Of a DNA stretch of 64,000 nucleotides, positions 17,794 to 26,993 are shown in pieces. Location: contig NZ_LZSO01000009.1 of the NCBI RefSeq assembly GCF_001665785.1, positions 153,049 through 217,048 of the forward strand, written 5' to 3'. This DNA comes from Mycolicibacterium peregrinum (GTDB lineage Bacteria > Actinomycetota > Actinomycetes > Mycobacteriales > Mycobacteriaceae). The position numbers and the translations under genes are program-made. The notes beneath the pieces were generated by a model that made no database searches, was not told the origin of the DNA, and was given only the letters and a program-made list of their open reading frames with translations. How positions within the stretch are numbered: position 1 is the first letter of the stretch; each line of letters opens with the position of its first letter.

Positions 17794-20700
17794 AGGAGCA
17801 CCTCGCCGGCAGCTGGGCTGGTTGTCGTGCAGGTGGCGGTCTTGGCGGCGCCTGCGTCGGTGTAGGCCACGGTCAGCGTCACCGGTTGGGCCGGCGCGAC
17901 GACCAGCGGTGCCGGTGGTGTGAAGAGGTACCGGCATTGCGACGAATCGCCGTACCGTCCGCCGAAGTTCACGCCATTGACCTGCAAGCTGGTGACGTCC
18001 AGCCGGCCGATCCGGGCCAGCGGCTCCGGCGATTCGACCAGGACGCCGGCGAGGTTCCCGGTGTTGGTGGTCCATAGCAGCGAGGTGCGGCCGGCTGTCG
18101 GCAGCGGCCACCCTTCCATACCGAGCGCTGTCAGTGCCGCGGCCAGTGCGGCATCCGAGATCTGGGGCTCGGGCAGGACGGCCGGGGTGATGCTGAGATG
18201 TCCGTCCGGCGCGCCGGGTGGCGACCGGAATCCGAGGTCGGCGAGTTGGTCATCGGGATTGCGGTAACGCGATGTGCTGAAGATGACGCCCGGCAACGGA
18301 TCTGCCGGCGGCGGGTCGGTTTGGCCGTCGACGTGGTTGCCGACCAACGCGACGTTGAGCTGATAGGTCGCCAGCGGCTGCAGATCATCGGTGGATGCTT
18401 TCAAGCTCGCTCCTGACTTCGGCACCGGGCAGCTGTGTGCGGTATCGATGGCGAGGTAGCGCTGGCCGAGCGAGTCGAGAATGTCGGTATCGATCAGGTC
18501 CTGCCATACCGCCGGATTCAGAACCACCAACCACGGCGCCGGATTCGCAGCACTACTGGGCGGACCATCGGTGCGCCGGCACGCAAGATCCAGTCGATAC
18601 CCGTACATGCCGGCCAGCTGGTCGACATGATCGACATCGAAGTTCGCCACGAGATCGTCGGCGAGATACCACCACTGGGTGCGATCGCCAGGGCTGTAGC
18701 TCTTCAAATACCGCGCCAGATAGTCGGTCTTGAACACGGCCTGCTCCCACGCGAATTCCCGCCAGGCAAGTTCTGGTGAGGGCGGATGATGCACCACCAC
18801 CGCGCCCGGCGGTGGGAGTTTGGCGGTGCGGAAAAAGTATCCCGCCACCTCCTCGGGGAAGAGCGTGGGCGGAACAGGGGGCTGCTGCGCGGCGCCTTGT
18901 TCGGTCTGGCCCGCGGTCTGGGTGACGACGCGGACCAGGTACAGCGCATCGGGGTCCAGCTTGAGTGGGGTGCGGAACTGAGGTGGGGCATTGTTGTGCT
19001 GGTCGACGGTGTTGGCCGCATCGGCGGCACTCTTGGCTGCGGCCTTGGCGTCCTTGAACGCTTCCCAACTGGTGCCGTGCAGCCCCAGGACAGTGATGCC
19101 CTGCAGCAGCGGGTATCGGAGGCGAGCGCCACGGGTGGTGGTCGGAGCGGTGTAGCCGACCCGCAGCCGGCCGTCGGGCAGATCTGCTGCGTTGGTGAAC
19201 AGCCAGTCAGCACCGGAATCGATGTCGACAATCGTGATCTGGTCGACGAGCTCGGGGAAGGTGCCATCGAGGATCACCCACAGCTTTGCCTCACGCAAAC
19301 TCGTGTCGGCGACGACGGTGAGAGAGATGGGTTCTTCAACGCCGAGTGCCTTCCAGCTGTCGCCGAGCGGTTGATACGACCTGATCATCGGCAGCCCCAG
19401 CGCGGCCTCGAACGACCGCCCCTCGACGGTGATGGGATCGACGGGAACGACCGACCCCGGCCGGAAGGTGAACTGTGCGGGGATCAAGCTCGCCATCCCA
19501 GCTTCGCTGAGCGGCAGACCGCGTCCCCACGGGTTCAACGTGACTGCGGCGGTGAACCGTGAGGCGTGGGTACCGGGTTCAGGTGCGGCCGGCAACGTCC
19601 ACCCGGACGGCGAGGGCTGTGCGAGGTCGCCGAGCGCCCAACCGGGCATCGCAGAGTGCGGCACCCGGCAGGCAGATGCGGTCGCGGTGACTGGATCGAC
19701 ACCCGGTGCAGTGTTGGCGGCCCCGTCGCTGCGCCGATGTGCCCACATGTCCGACCGATGAGTCAGCAGGGCCAACTCCCTGGCCCCGCAAGGATTCCCC
19801 GCGCCACCGGCACCGACCTCGGCCTGTTTGGGCTGCTGCCACGCCGCCTCCAAACCAGTGGTGAGCAACGCCGGGATACCGTCGACACGCCAGAGCTCGA
19901 CACTGTTCAGATAGTGCGTGTAACGCAGCTTGTCGTTGCCGGTCTGACCGCTGGCGTACAGACTGTCGACCCCTGTGAACGCGCTGTCCAGGTTCGCAAG
20001 GCTCGGTCCGAGATCGAACTGCAAAATCGGCACCACATCCGGCCACACCGTCGGCGCGGTATCCGCACTGGCAGCGCCCTGCCCAACCTCGACGTAGTGC
20101 CGATCCGACAGCGACATCCTGAGCGGCCGCCATGGAGCGGGCGGCGGCACGGCGGCGCTGGGCTTGTCGGGCCCGATGTGAAGGTCCACGCAACCCTCAA
20201 TCTCGGTGAACCACAGGTCGATACTGCCGCACACCCGGAAGTCGGCGGCCAGGAAGTCGCCGGGCCCGAGCTGCAGCGCCAGATCGGCGTGCGCGCCGAT
20301 GGAGAACGGGCCCAGATGCAAGGCGCCGCCGATCGTTCCCGACCCGGCCAGAAACCACGGGTTGGTGGCCATTCCGACTGCGGCGCGTGCCGAGAGCTGC
20401 AGCCAGACAGGTGGGACACCCCAGTTCAGGCTGACGGCGAACCCGAAGCCGATCGCCGGGCCAGGCAGTGAGATCGACGTTCCGCCCAGCTTGTCGATCG
20501 TGTCGCCCTGCACCATCAGGTAGGCCGATGCGCCGATGTCGAACAACTTGGGCAGCACCTTGGCAGTCATCGGACCCGGGGGACGGCCGGGCATCCCGTC
20601 AGAGCCCAGCCGGAAGTACCAGGACGAAGGGTCGGCGAACGGGAGCCTGGCGTCGAGCGGAATCTTCACCTCCACCAACTGCGGGGGATCGGTGTCGATG

Positions 20701-22925
20701 ACGAAATTGCCCCTGGCGCCGACGGTGATCCCGTCCTCGTCGATGACGATCAGTCCCTTGAGGGGGCTGTTCTGGGCGTTCAGGAAGTCCGGGGTGTGTA
20801 AGACACGCGCATTGACAGCGAGGCGGAACGACGGGTCGGGCACGGTGACGATGAGATTGCCGGTGGCGCTGAAGGTGAACGCGAGGTCGTAGAGGGTGCC
20901 CACACCGGCCTGCAGCCCGAGCATCATCGCGCCGGCATCGGGCACCGTATCGTCGGGCGTCCACTGCAGTTGCCGCTCGACGATGTCGTCACCGGCGGCG
21001 GGCAGTACGGGGCGCATGTTCAGGCCGAACATGCCGCCGAGACTGTAGAGCCCAAGTCCGGTCGGCCCCAACGGAATCGCACCGGGCAGCGAGCCGCTCA
21101 CGTCGAGCAGGAGGCTCGTTCCGCCCTTGTAGACAAAGATGACCCGCGCTCCCACTCCCAGCGGTGCGCCGATCTGGGCGGAGATGTCAGCGCTGAAGCC
21201 GTCATCGGTGATGTTGGCTGCGCCGTGCCCGGTCAGCGCGGCGGTGTCGATGTCGACCCCCAAGCCGCGCAGTTGCAGGTCGATGTTTCCGTTCCCGTCA
21301 GCGGTGATCCGTACGGTAGCGTCGCTGACGGTGATCGGACCCAGATCGGCGTTGAACTTCAGATCGATTTCGTACCAGAGTGATCCGTGGCCGGATCGGG
21401 TGCCGAGGACATCCAGCAATGACCCTGGCGTCTGTACGATCCAGGAGCCGGGATCTTCCACATCCAGAGTGGCGTTGGCGAAGCTGAGATGGATCGACGC
21501 CAGATCTCGGCCGGTCGTTTCGACAGCCACGTTGCGGTAGCGGATCCGCATCGGGCGGTTGTCTGCCATGGCGATACGCATCGCATTACCAATGCTGAAC
21601 GTGCGCACCTTGACGTCGACGAGATAGTCGACACTCAACCGCAGGGCCTGGCCGGTGCCGGCAGTGGACAGCGCCACCGAAGCACGGTCGATGATCACCT
21701 TGCCCGCAGCGTCGAAGAAGGCGCTGGCCGCAGCCGCGGCGGTGAGCAGTTCATGCAACCAGATCCCCGACTCGTCTCCGCTGGGCGGTTTCTTGGCCCC
21801 GAGCTCGGAGTCGGCGATCAACGCGGTGGCCAGCGCTGCCGCGGTCACCACAACTTTGCCGCCCGCGTCGGCGCCGGTGGCCTTGACCAGTCCGTCGGGC
21901 CCGGCAGCGTCCACCGACACTTCGAAGGTGACCGACGCGGCAGGCTGCAACGCGCGTGAGCAGCGCACGCGCACCGTCAGCGGATCACCGCCGGCGAGGG
22001 TGAACGGGCCGCCGCCTGGGCCTGGCGCTGTTTCGTCTCGGCCGGCGACACCGAATTTGGCAGTGGCCTCGATCGCGGTGGGCAGGAGGTCGGCCAGCGA
22101 GGAGGCGGCGGGGTCCTGCCACTGCATCCGCACGTCGATCTCGGGGCGGGTACCGGCAGCGGGGATGGTTGCCTCGACGGAGGCCGCCAGCCCGCCGGGA
22201 GTGCCCAGCCGCAGGTCGAAATCGATGGCGTGCCCGCCGATCAGCGGGATGTCCCGCGGAACGTAGAGCTTGGCATGGGGAATGGTCAGGCCGGTCCATT
22301 CCGGCGAAGGGGAGCCCGGTGCCGAGGCGGTCGTGGAGTCGTCGACGACGATTCCATCGGCGATGTCGATACCGAAGCCGCTGTTTCCGAACAGGATCTG
22401 GGTCGGTGTCGGCTTCAGCACGAACACGTCGTCTTGGGGGTCCTGGCCCAGTTCGAACTTCAGCCAGGTGATCGTGGCCGCCGCGGTGGGGGTGCCGTGG
22501 ACGCGTAGGCAGAGGTCGGCGTGCAGGTCGACCGGGTCGCCGGTCTTCGTCAACCACTCTCGCGTGGTTCCGCCCTCCGGGTCGGGTTCAGTCTCGCGTC
22601 GCGCGGCGAACAGCATCGTGTTGGGATCCACCAACGTCAACGCATTCTTTATCCCGGGCAAGTCGTCGAGGAGTAGGTCGAGTTGAAAACCGCCCTCGGG
22701 CAGCGCTTTCCACCGGTACCCGATATTCGGGCCGAACGGCGCCAAGTCGACAGTGAAGAATCCGAGCAGCTTGGTGTTGACCGCGCCTTGAGCGGTTCCC
22801 GAGTGCACACCGTTCCCATCGACGACGTCATTGGACACCTGCAGAGCGGACAGAAACGCCTCGATGGTCGGGGACACCGCGACCCCGTGCCTAGCCGCTG
22901 CCAGATCATCGAAGAGGCTGCTCAT
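17790..22925 (-). CDS. Giant beta-rich protein A (DUF6603-like), function unknown
   Basis: About 1711 residues, first gene of the pair. ATG 22925 has a purine-rich site (GAGGGTGG) eight bases upstream; GTG 22943 is the alternative. The centre (about 450-1000) is made of repeated amphipathic beta strands and Gly-rich turns (LGLYSLGGMFGLNM, AIGFGFAVSLNWG, ALHLGPFSIGAHADLALQLG), which reminds me of DUF6603 proteins. The C-terminal third has separate domains (EEVAGYFFRTAKLPPPG, DDLVANFDVDHVDQLAGMYGYRLDLACRR) and ends with an Ig-like fold. No signal peptide, transmembrane helix or enzyme motif is seen. There is no phage or secretion gene nearby. The family assignment is tentative, the coding call strong. 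Confidence 0.8.
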   Translation of the reverse strand: MSSLFDDLAAARHGVAVSPTIEAFLSALQVSNDVVDGNGVHSGTAQGAVNTKLLGFFTVDLAPFGPNIGYRWKALPEGGFQLDLLLDDLPGIKNALTLVDPNTMLFAARRETEPDPEGGTTREWLTKTGDPVDLHADLCLRVHGTPTAAATITWLKFELGQDPQDDVFVLKPTPTQILFGNSGFGIDIADGIVVDDSTTASAPGSPSPEWTGLTIPHAKLYVPRDIPLIGGHAIDFDLRLGTPGGLAASVEATIPAAGTRPEIDVRMQWQDPAASSLADLLPTAIEATAKFGVAGRDETAPGPGGGPFTLAGGDPLTVRVRCSRALQPAASVTFEVSVDAAGPDGLVKATGADAGGKVVVTAAALATALIADSELGAKKPPSGDESGIWLHELLTAAAAASAFFDAAGKVIIDRASVALSTAGTGQALRLSVDYLVDVKVRTFSIGNAMRIAMADNRPMRIRYRNVAVETTGRDLASIHLSFANATLDVEDPGSWIVQTPGSLLDVLGTRSGHGSLWYEIDLKFNADLGPITVSDATVRITADGNGNIDLQLRGLGVDIDTAALTGHGAANITDDGFSADISAQIGAPLGVGARVIFVYKGGTSLLLDVSGSLPGAIPLGPTGLGLYSLGGMFGLNMRPVLPAAGDDIVERQLQWTPDDTVPDAGAMMLGLQAGVGTLYDLAFTFSATGNLIVTVPDPSFRLAVNARVLHTPDFLNAQNSPLKGLIVIDEDGITVGARGNFVIDTDPPQLVEVKIPLDARLPFADPSSWYFRLGSDGMPGRPPGPMTAKVLPKLFDIGASAYLMVQGDTIDKLGGTSISLPGPAIGFGFAVSLNWGVPPVWLQLSARAAVGMATNPWFLAGSGTIGGALHLGPFSIGAHADLALQLGPGDFLAADFRVCGSIDLWFTEIEGCVDLHIGPDKPSAAVPPPAPWRPLRMSLSDRHYVEVGQGAASADTAPTVWPDVVPILQFDLGPSLANLDSAFTGVDSLYASGQTGNDKLRYTHYLNSVELWRVDGIPALLTTGLEAAWQQPKQAEVGAGGAGNPCGARELALLTHRSDMWAHRRSDGAANTAPGVDPVTATASACRVPHSAMPGWALGDLAQPSPSGWTLPAAPEPGTHASRFTAAVTLNPWGRGLPLSEAGMASLIPAQFTFRPGSVVPVDPITVEGRSFEAALGLPMIRSYQPLGDSWKALGVEEPISLTVVADTSLREAKLWVILDGTFPELVDQITIVDIDSGADWLFTNAADLPDGRLRVGYTAPTTTRGARLRYPLLQGITVLGLHGTSWEAFKDAKAAAKSAADAANTVDQHNNAPPQFRTPLKLDPDALYLVRVVTQTAGQTEQGAAQQPPVPPTLFPEEVAGYFFRTAKLPPPGAVVVHHPPSPELAWREFAWEQAVFKTDYLARYLKSYSPGDRTQWWYLADDLVANFDVDHVDQLAGMYGYRLDLACRRTDGPPSSAANPAPWLVVLNPAVWQDLIDTDILDSLGQRYLAIDTAHSCPVPKSGASLKASTDDLQPLATYQLNVALVGNHVDGQTDPPPADPLPGVIFSTSRYRNPDDQLADLGFRSPPGAPDGHLSITPAVLPEPQISDAALAAALTALGMEGWPLPTAGRTSLLWTTNTGNLAGVLVESPEPLARIGRLDVTSLQVNGVNFGGRYGDSSQCRYLFTPPAPLVVAPAQPVTLTVAYTDAGAAKTATCTTTSPAAGEVLL

Positions 22926-22943
22926 CGCATCATCCACCCTCAC

Positions 22944-23315
22944 TCCAACTTGGTGACAACAAAGTCATATCAACGCAGAGCCGAAGTCATGTGAGTAGTT
23001 CACTACTGCACTTTCCGCTCTCGGGTTCGGCGCCTTCTTACCGCCGCGAGATGGAGTAGCCAGGTACTCGTGTTCGAGTTGCACGGGCTGCCAATACCGA
23101 CCTCAGCGCAATTCCGGTGTTTTGGCTCTGAGCACCCGGGAAGATCGTCGTAAATGTGACACGAATTGCGTTGCTCTGAAGGGAAATCAACCGTCAGAAG
23201 AGGGGAGGGCCGAGATGCCCTTCTGGTTTGTCGGGAGCAAGCTCCTGAAGTAGCGCGCCGGAGTCGGTGAACACGGTGCGTCCGGTGATCTCGTCGGCGG
23301 AACCGGACTCACACG
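22944..23315. other. Non-coding stretch upstream of the giant gene pair
   Basis: About 370 bases with no convincing gene. It must hold the minus-strand promoter of the giant pair. The part near 22955-23010 is relatively AT-rich and carries a short dyad (AGTAG-TTCA-CTACT near 22996-23009), but no clear -10 box is placed to decide a start site. A short minus-strand open frame at 23194-23315 has protein-like text but no start of its own and is not called. Confidence 0.4.
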
Positions 23316-24518
23316 TCAGAGATCGAGCGCCTGGTATGTCCGCCGAACGAAACGGGGTTGTGCCACCTGAAGTTTCGCCGTCGACGTGTTGCCGCTGATG
23401 GCCGCGGCGTCCACCGACAGATTCGGATGGTTCTGGATCAGATAGATCAGGATCAGGTCCGCCGACGGGTCGGCCTGCCACCACGTGCCGTAGGCGCCGG
23501 GCCAACTGAAGGTGCCCGACCCGCCGGGGCCGAACAATTGGCGTGACTTTGCCGGGTCCGTGACCACCGACAAGTTCAGACCGAAGCCGCGACCCACCCA
23601 GAACGGTGCGCCGAGGAACTGGTGCTGCTTCTGTTCGGGGGTGAGTCGATCGGTGCGCATCACCCGGACCGACTCCTCGGACAGCACGCGCACCCCGTCG
23701 ACCGTGCCGCCGGCCAGCAGCATCCTGGCGAACTTCAAATAGTCGTCGGCGGTCGAGAACAGTCCTGCCCCACCCGTGCAGAACGGGGGATCGGCGATCG
23801 GCGCCGGGCCCATCACGTCGTGTGTCAAGGTGTTCTCGGCCGTCAGCTGGTACATCGTCGCCGCCCGTCGCCGGCCGGCGGCGTCGACCGAGAAGCCGGT
23901 GTCGACCATGCCCAGCGGCGCAAAGATCCGTTCGGACAGAACCTGGGCCAACGGCTTGCCCTCGATCCGGGACAAGGCGATCCCGAGCACATCGGTGGAG
24001 TGACTGTAGGTGAGGCGTTCACCGGGCTGATGGGCCAACGGAAGTTTGGCCACCTCGGCCAGCCAGCGGTCCTGGTCCTGGCGCAGCGACAGCTTGCCGT
24101 AGGCCGTCGCCAGCGGGCCCAGCACCGAGAACACGTAAGCCAGACCGCTGCGGTGGGTCATCAGGTCATCGAAGGTGATGGGGCGCCGCGCGGGCTCGGT
24201 GCGGTCCAGCGGTCCGCGCATCTCGCGCAACACGCGCATGTCCGCCAGTTCCGGCAGCCATTTCGTCACCGGCTCGTTCAGCGCGAACTTGCCCTCCTCG
24301 ACCAGCGCCATCGCCGCCGCCACCGTGACAGGTTTTGTCATCGAGGCGATCCGGAAGACGGTGTCCCGTTGCATCGGGAGCCGCGCGTCGACGTCGCGGT
24401 GCCCCAGGGTGTTCACCTGGAGCACCTTGCCCGCCTGCCACACCAGCGTGACCGCGCCGGCCAGCAGCCCGGCGTCGATCGCCTCACGGATGGACGTCTG
24501 ATTGCCGTCGAGATTCAT
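23316..24518 (-). CDS. Serine beta-lactamase-fold hydrolase (class C/EstB type)
   Basis: A 400-residue protein with the SxxK motif as SMTK (Ser59, Lys62) and the second motif as YSH in LTYSHSTDVLG. The third motif is replaced by a Gly-rich FGPGGSGTFSWPG region, as in esterases and carboxypeptidase-like members rather than true beta-lactamases. There is no signal peptide, so it is probably cytoplasmic. The ATG at 24518 has TAGGCT (minus strand, 24531-24526) at -13 to -8, a leaderless promoter. It lies tail-on to the AraC gene and next to the alcohol/ketone cluster, so a role as lactone or ester hydrolase there is possible. Confidence 0.88.
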   Translation of the reverse strand: MNLDGNQTSIREAIDAGLLAGAVTLVWQAGKVLQVNTLGHRDVDARLPMQRDTVFRIASMTKPVTVAAAMALVEEGKFALNEPVTKWLPELADMRVLREMRGPLDRTEPARRPITFDDLMTHRSGLAYVFSVLGPLATAYGKLSLRQDQDRWLAEVAKLPLAHQPGERLTYSHSTDVLGIALSRIEGKPLAQVLSERIFAPLGMVDTGFSVDAAGRRRAATMYQLTAENTLTHDVMGPAPIADPPFCTGGAGLFSTADDYLKFARMLLAGGTVDGVRVLSEESVRVMRTDRLTPEQKQHQFLGAPFWVGRGFGLNLSVVTDPAKSRQLFGPGGSGTFSWPGAYGTWWQADPSADLILIYLIQNHPNLSVDAAAISGNTSTAKLQVAQPRFVRRTYQALDL

Positions 24519-24569
24519 CCGCGCCAGCCTATCCAGAGGCGGAGTCCCGATCTCCGCTACCTCCCGGCG

Positions 24570-25658
24570 TCATCCGCGGCGCCAGCGCCTGCGGGCCCGG
24601 ACCACGCTCGACCAGTCCTGGTACCCGAGCCGGTGGGCGATCTCGTAATGCGGAATCATGCGGTCCCGCAGGAGATTGTCGGCGACGCTGCGGCGCACCT
24701 CGTCCAGGACGGCCCGGTAGGTGGTGCCCTCGCGCTCGAGGTGCCTGCGCAATGTCCGCGATGCGTAGTGCAGGTGCAGCGCCACGTCTTCCAGGGTGAG
24801 GTCCAGAGACGACTGGTCGAGCAGATGTGCGCGCACCTGGGCGGCGACGCCGGTGTGGTGCAACCGCTCGGCGCGGATGCGGTCACAGTGGGTGACCATC
24901 AGCTCGGTCGTGTGGGCATTCGCCATCGGCGGCGCCAGGTCGAGATAGCCCACGTCGTAGACGATTTCGTTGCGGGCGCATCCGAATGACACCGGCACCC
25001 GGAAGTAGTCCCGGTACACCTCGACACGGCCCGCAACGAAAGGAGCCGGGAAGGCGAACCTGATCTCGTGCAGTGGGACCGCGTCGACGTCGGGGAACGT
25101 GTCGCGCTGAATCTGCAGGACCGCGGTGAGATCACGTTCGATGACGAACCTCCGGACCGCCTCGGGCATGTCACCGGCATCGAAGGCCAGGATGTAATGG
25201 TCATCGTCGATGCGGGCCGTCATGGTCGAGAAGGCGAAAGTCAGCATCGCGTAGTACAGGCCCCGATGGACCGTGTCCCGCACGGTGGCCGACGCGGCCA
25301 GGAGATAACCCAGATAGCCGTAGGCGGTCAGGTGGTAACGGCTGCCCAGTTCCACCCCCGAACCGGGACTGTCCGCGCGCAGGGCGGCCAGATTGCGGAT
25401 CACCGCGAGCTCCTGACTGGCTTCGACGACGGTGTCGATGTCGGTCAGGGAGGCGGCATCGAGGTGAGAACCCGCCAGCACGGCCTCGACAGGGATGCCG
25501 CGCCGGGCCGCCCACTCACACATGATCGCTACCGAAACCGCAGTGCGCGGGTGGTCCCAGGGGTCGGTCATGGCCGCTATGACCCGGTTGGTCGATTGGA
25601 GGACCGGGGAGCTGGGCAGTGCCCCCTGATCTGCGGGTTCGGCGAGGACCGACGTCAT
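24570..25658 (-). CDS. AraC-family regulator (VirS/OruR type)
   Basis: A 362-residue protein. The N-terminal ~230 residues are the arabinose-binding-like domain of this subfamily (GVELGSRYHLTAYGYLGYLL, RFVIERDLTAVLQIQRD). The C-terminal double HTH (SLDLTLEDVALHLHYASRTL, EIAHRLGYQDWSSVVRA) ends abruptly at RRWRRG, shorter than the usual RW-x-G-x-SP tail. ATG 25658 is chosen; the longer frame would use a TTG inside the intergenic region. It is divergent from the alcohol dehydrogenase operon at 25847, an arrangement like virS next to mymA in M. tuberculosis, so it probably activates that operon. Confidence 0.9.
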   Translation of the reverse strand: MTSVLAEPADQGALPSSPVLQSTNRVIAAMTDPWDHPRTAVSVAIMCEWAARRGIPVEAVLAGSHLDAASLTDIDTVVEASQELAVIRNLAALRADSPGSGVELGSRYHLTAYGYLGYLLAASATVRDTVHRGLYYAMLTFAFSTMTARIDDDHYILAFDAGDMPEAVRRFVIERDLTAVLQIQRDTFPDVDAVPLHEIRFAFPAPFVAGRVEVYRDYFRVPVSFGCARNEIVYDVGYLDLAPPMANAHTTELMVTHCDRIRAERLHHTGVAAQVRAHLLDQSSLDLTLEDVALHLHYASRTLRRHLEREGTTYRAVLDEVRRSVADNLLRDRMIPHYEIAHRLGYQDWSSVVRARRRWRRG

Positions 25659-25714
25659 GACGCCCAGTTTTGCCGACCTGCGGAGCGTGGTCAACGAGGG
25701 CGTGAGCCTCCGAA

Positions 25715-25742
25715 GTGGCCGGAAATGTCGAGTTGTGGCCGG
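25715..25742 (+). promoter_or_regulatory. Candidate AraC-type direct repeat between the divergent genes
   Basis: GTGGCCGG occurs at 25715-25722 and again at 25735-25742, 20 bases apart, i.e. two helical turns on the same face. Same-direction half-sites with this spacing are typical of AraC-family operators, and the pair lies between the AraC gene and the operon it faces. A small dyad GTGTC-GGAT-GACAC follows at 25817-25830, close to the ribosome site of the dehydrogenase gene. Confidence 0.45.
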
Positions 25743-25846
25743 GACGGTCCTGTCGGATGGCGCGCCACAGCTCTACGGTTCGTGGGAGTGATTCAAATCT
25801 CAATTCGCCCGGAACTGTGTCGGATGACACGCGAGGAGACGCTCTG

Positions 25847-26974
25847 GTGAAAGTCAAGGCCGCTGTCGTCGAGGAAGTCGGCGCTCCATGGACGATCTGC
25901 GAGGTTGACCTGGGGGACCCGGTTGCCGGTGAGGTGCAGGTGAAACTGGCCGCGTCGGGCCTGTGCCACTCGGACGCACACGTCGTCGCCGGCAGTAGCC
26001 CGGTGCCGTTCATGCCCGTACTCGGCGGGCACGAGGGTGCCGGCGTGATCACCAAGGTCGGTCCCGGGGTCACCGGACTGGAAGAAGGCGATCACGTCGT
26101 CCTCGCCTTCATCCCGGCGTGCGGCACGTGTCCGTCGTGCGCCACCGGCCTGCAAAACCTCTGCGACGAGGGCGCCGGGCTGCTGACCGGCCAGGCCGTC
26201 TCCGACAAGACGTACCGGGTGACCCGCGACGGCCAACCGGTCATCCAGATGTGCCTGCTTGGCACCTTCGCGCCGTACGTCACGGTCAGCCAGGCCTCGG
26301 TCGTCAAGATCGAGAAGGATGTGCCGCTGGAGGTGGCCGCCCTGCTGGGCTGCGGAGTCTCGACCGGCTGGGGCTCGGCGACCGAGATCGGCGACACCCA
26401 TCCCGGCGACACGGTCGTGGTGATGGGCGTCGGCGGCGTCGGCATCAACGCCGTACAGGGGGCGAAGTTCGCAGGTGCCCGGTTCGTCGTCGCGATCGAT
26501 CCGGTCGACTTCAAGCGGAAGAAGGCGCTCGAATTCGGCGCCACCCACACGTTCGCCTCCGTCGAGGACGCCGCAGCCGAATTGCCCGACCTCACGTGGG
26601 GAAAGATGGCTGAGGTCAGCATCATCACGGTCGGTGAGATCAAGGGCGAACACATCCAGCAGGCGCTCAGCCTGACCGGCAAGGGCGGGCAGGTAATCGT
26701 CACGGGCATGGGCGATTTCACCCAGTCGACCGTCGACCTCAACCTGTTCGAGCTGACCCTGCTGCAGAAGCGGGTCCAAGGAGCGGTGTTCGGCGGCGTC
26801 GGACCCCGCACCCAGATCCCGAGACTCCTCGATCTCTACCGCTCCGGCAATCTCAAGCTCGACGAACTCGTCACCACCCGCTACTGCCTGGAAGACATCA
26901 ATCAGGGCTACCGGGACATGTTCGACGGCAAGAATCTTCGCGGCCTCGTCGTCTACTCCGATGCCGACCACTGA
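25847..26974 (+). CDS. NDMA-type zinc alcohol dehydrogenase
   Basis: A 375-residue medium-chain dehydrogenase. It shows catalytic zinc ligands (Cys in GLCHSDAH, His in GHEGAG), structural zinc cysteines in [15 protein letters not shown], and the nucleotide-binding [14 protein letters not shown]. The text GAGLLTGQ after the last Cys marks the mycofactocin-linked, NDMA-dependent alcohol dehydrogenases, which hold NAD(H) tightly. GTG 25847, eight bases after GAGGAG, gives a typical N-terminus ([15 protein letters not shown]). It is the first gene of a five-gene set and should oxidise the pathway alcohol. The aldehyde dehydrogenase gene follows after 19 bases. Confidence 0.93.
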   Translation: MKVKAAVVEEVGAPWTICEVDLGDPVAGEVQVKLAASGLCHSDAHVVAGSSPVPFMPVLGGHEGAGVITKVGPGVTGLEEGDHVVLAFIPACGTCPSCATGLQNLCDEGAGLLTGQAVSDKTYRVTRDGQPVIQMCLLGTFAPYVTVSQASVVKIEKDVPLEVAALLGCGVSTGWGSATEIGDTHPGDTVVVMGVGGVGINAVQGAKFAGARFVVAIDPVDFKRKKALEFGATHTFASVEDAAAELPDLTWGKMAEVSIITVGEIKGEHIQQALSLTGKGGQVIVTGMGDFTQSTVDLNLFELTLLQKRVQGAVFGGVGPRTQIPRLLDLYRSGNLKLDELVTTRYCLEDINQGYRDMFDGKNLRGLVVYSDADH

Positions 26975-26993
26975 ACCGAACGAGGGGACATCA

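Noticed and set aside
17794..18111. Longer N-terminus for giant protein B
   Set aside because: The added residues are His/Arg-rich and lie inside the coding end of protein A; the GTGA overlap at 17790-17793 is a better start.
14689..22943. Prophage or tail-fibre module
   Set aside because: No integrase, terminase, capsid, tape-measure, holin or att-like repeat is found within reach, and the flanks are chromosomal genes.
23194..23315. Minus-strand extension with text SADEITGRTVFTDSGALLQEL
   Set aside because: Looks protein-like but has no start of its own and is in a different frame from the hydrolase; too short to support as a gene or remnant.
23316..24518. True beta-lactamase giving drug resistance
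   Set aside because: SMTK is present, but the YxN is YSH, there is no KTG-type third motif and no signal peptide; an esterase-like role fits better.
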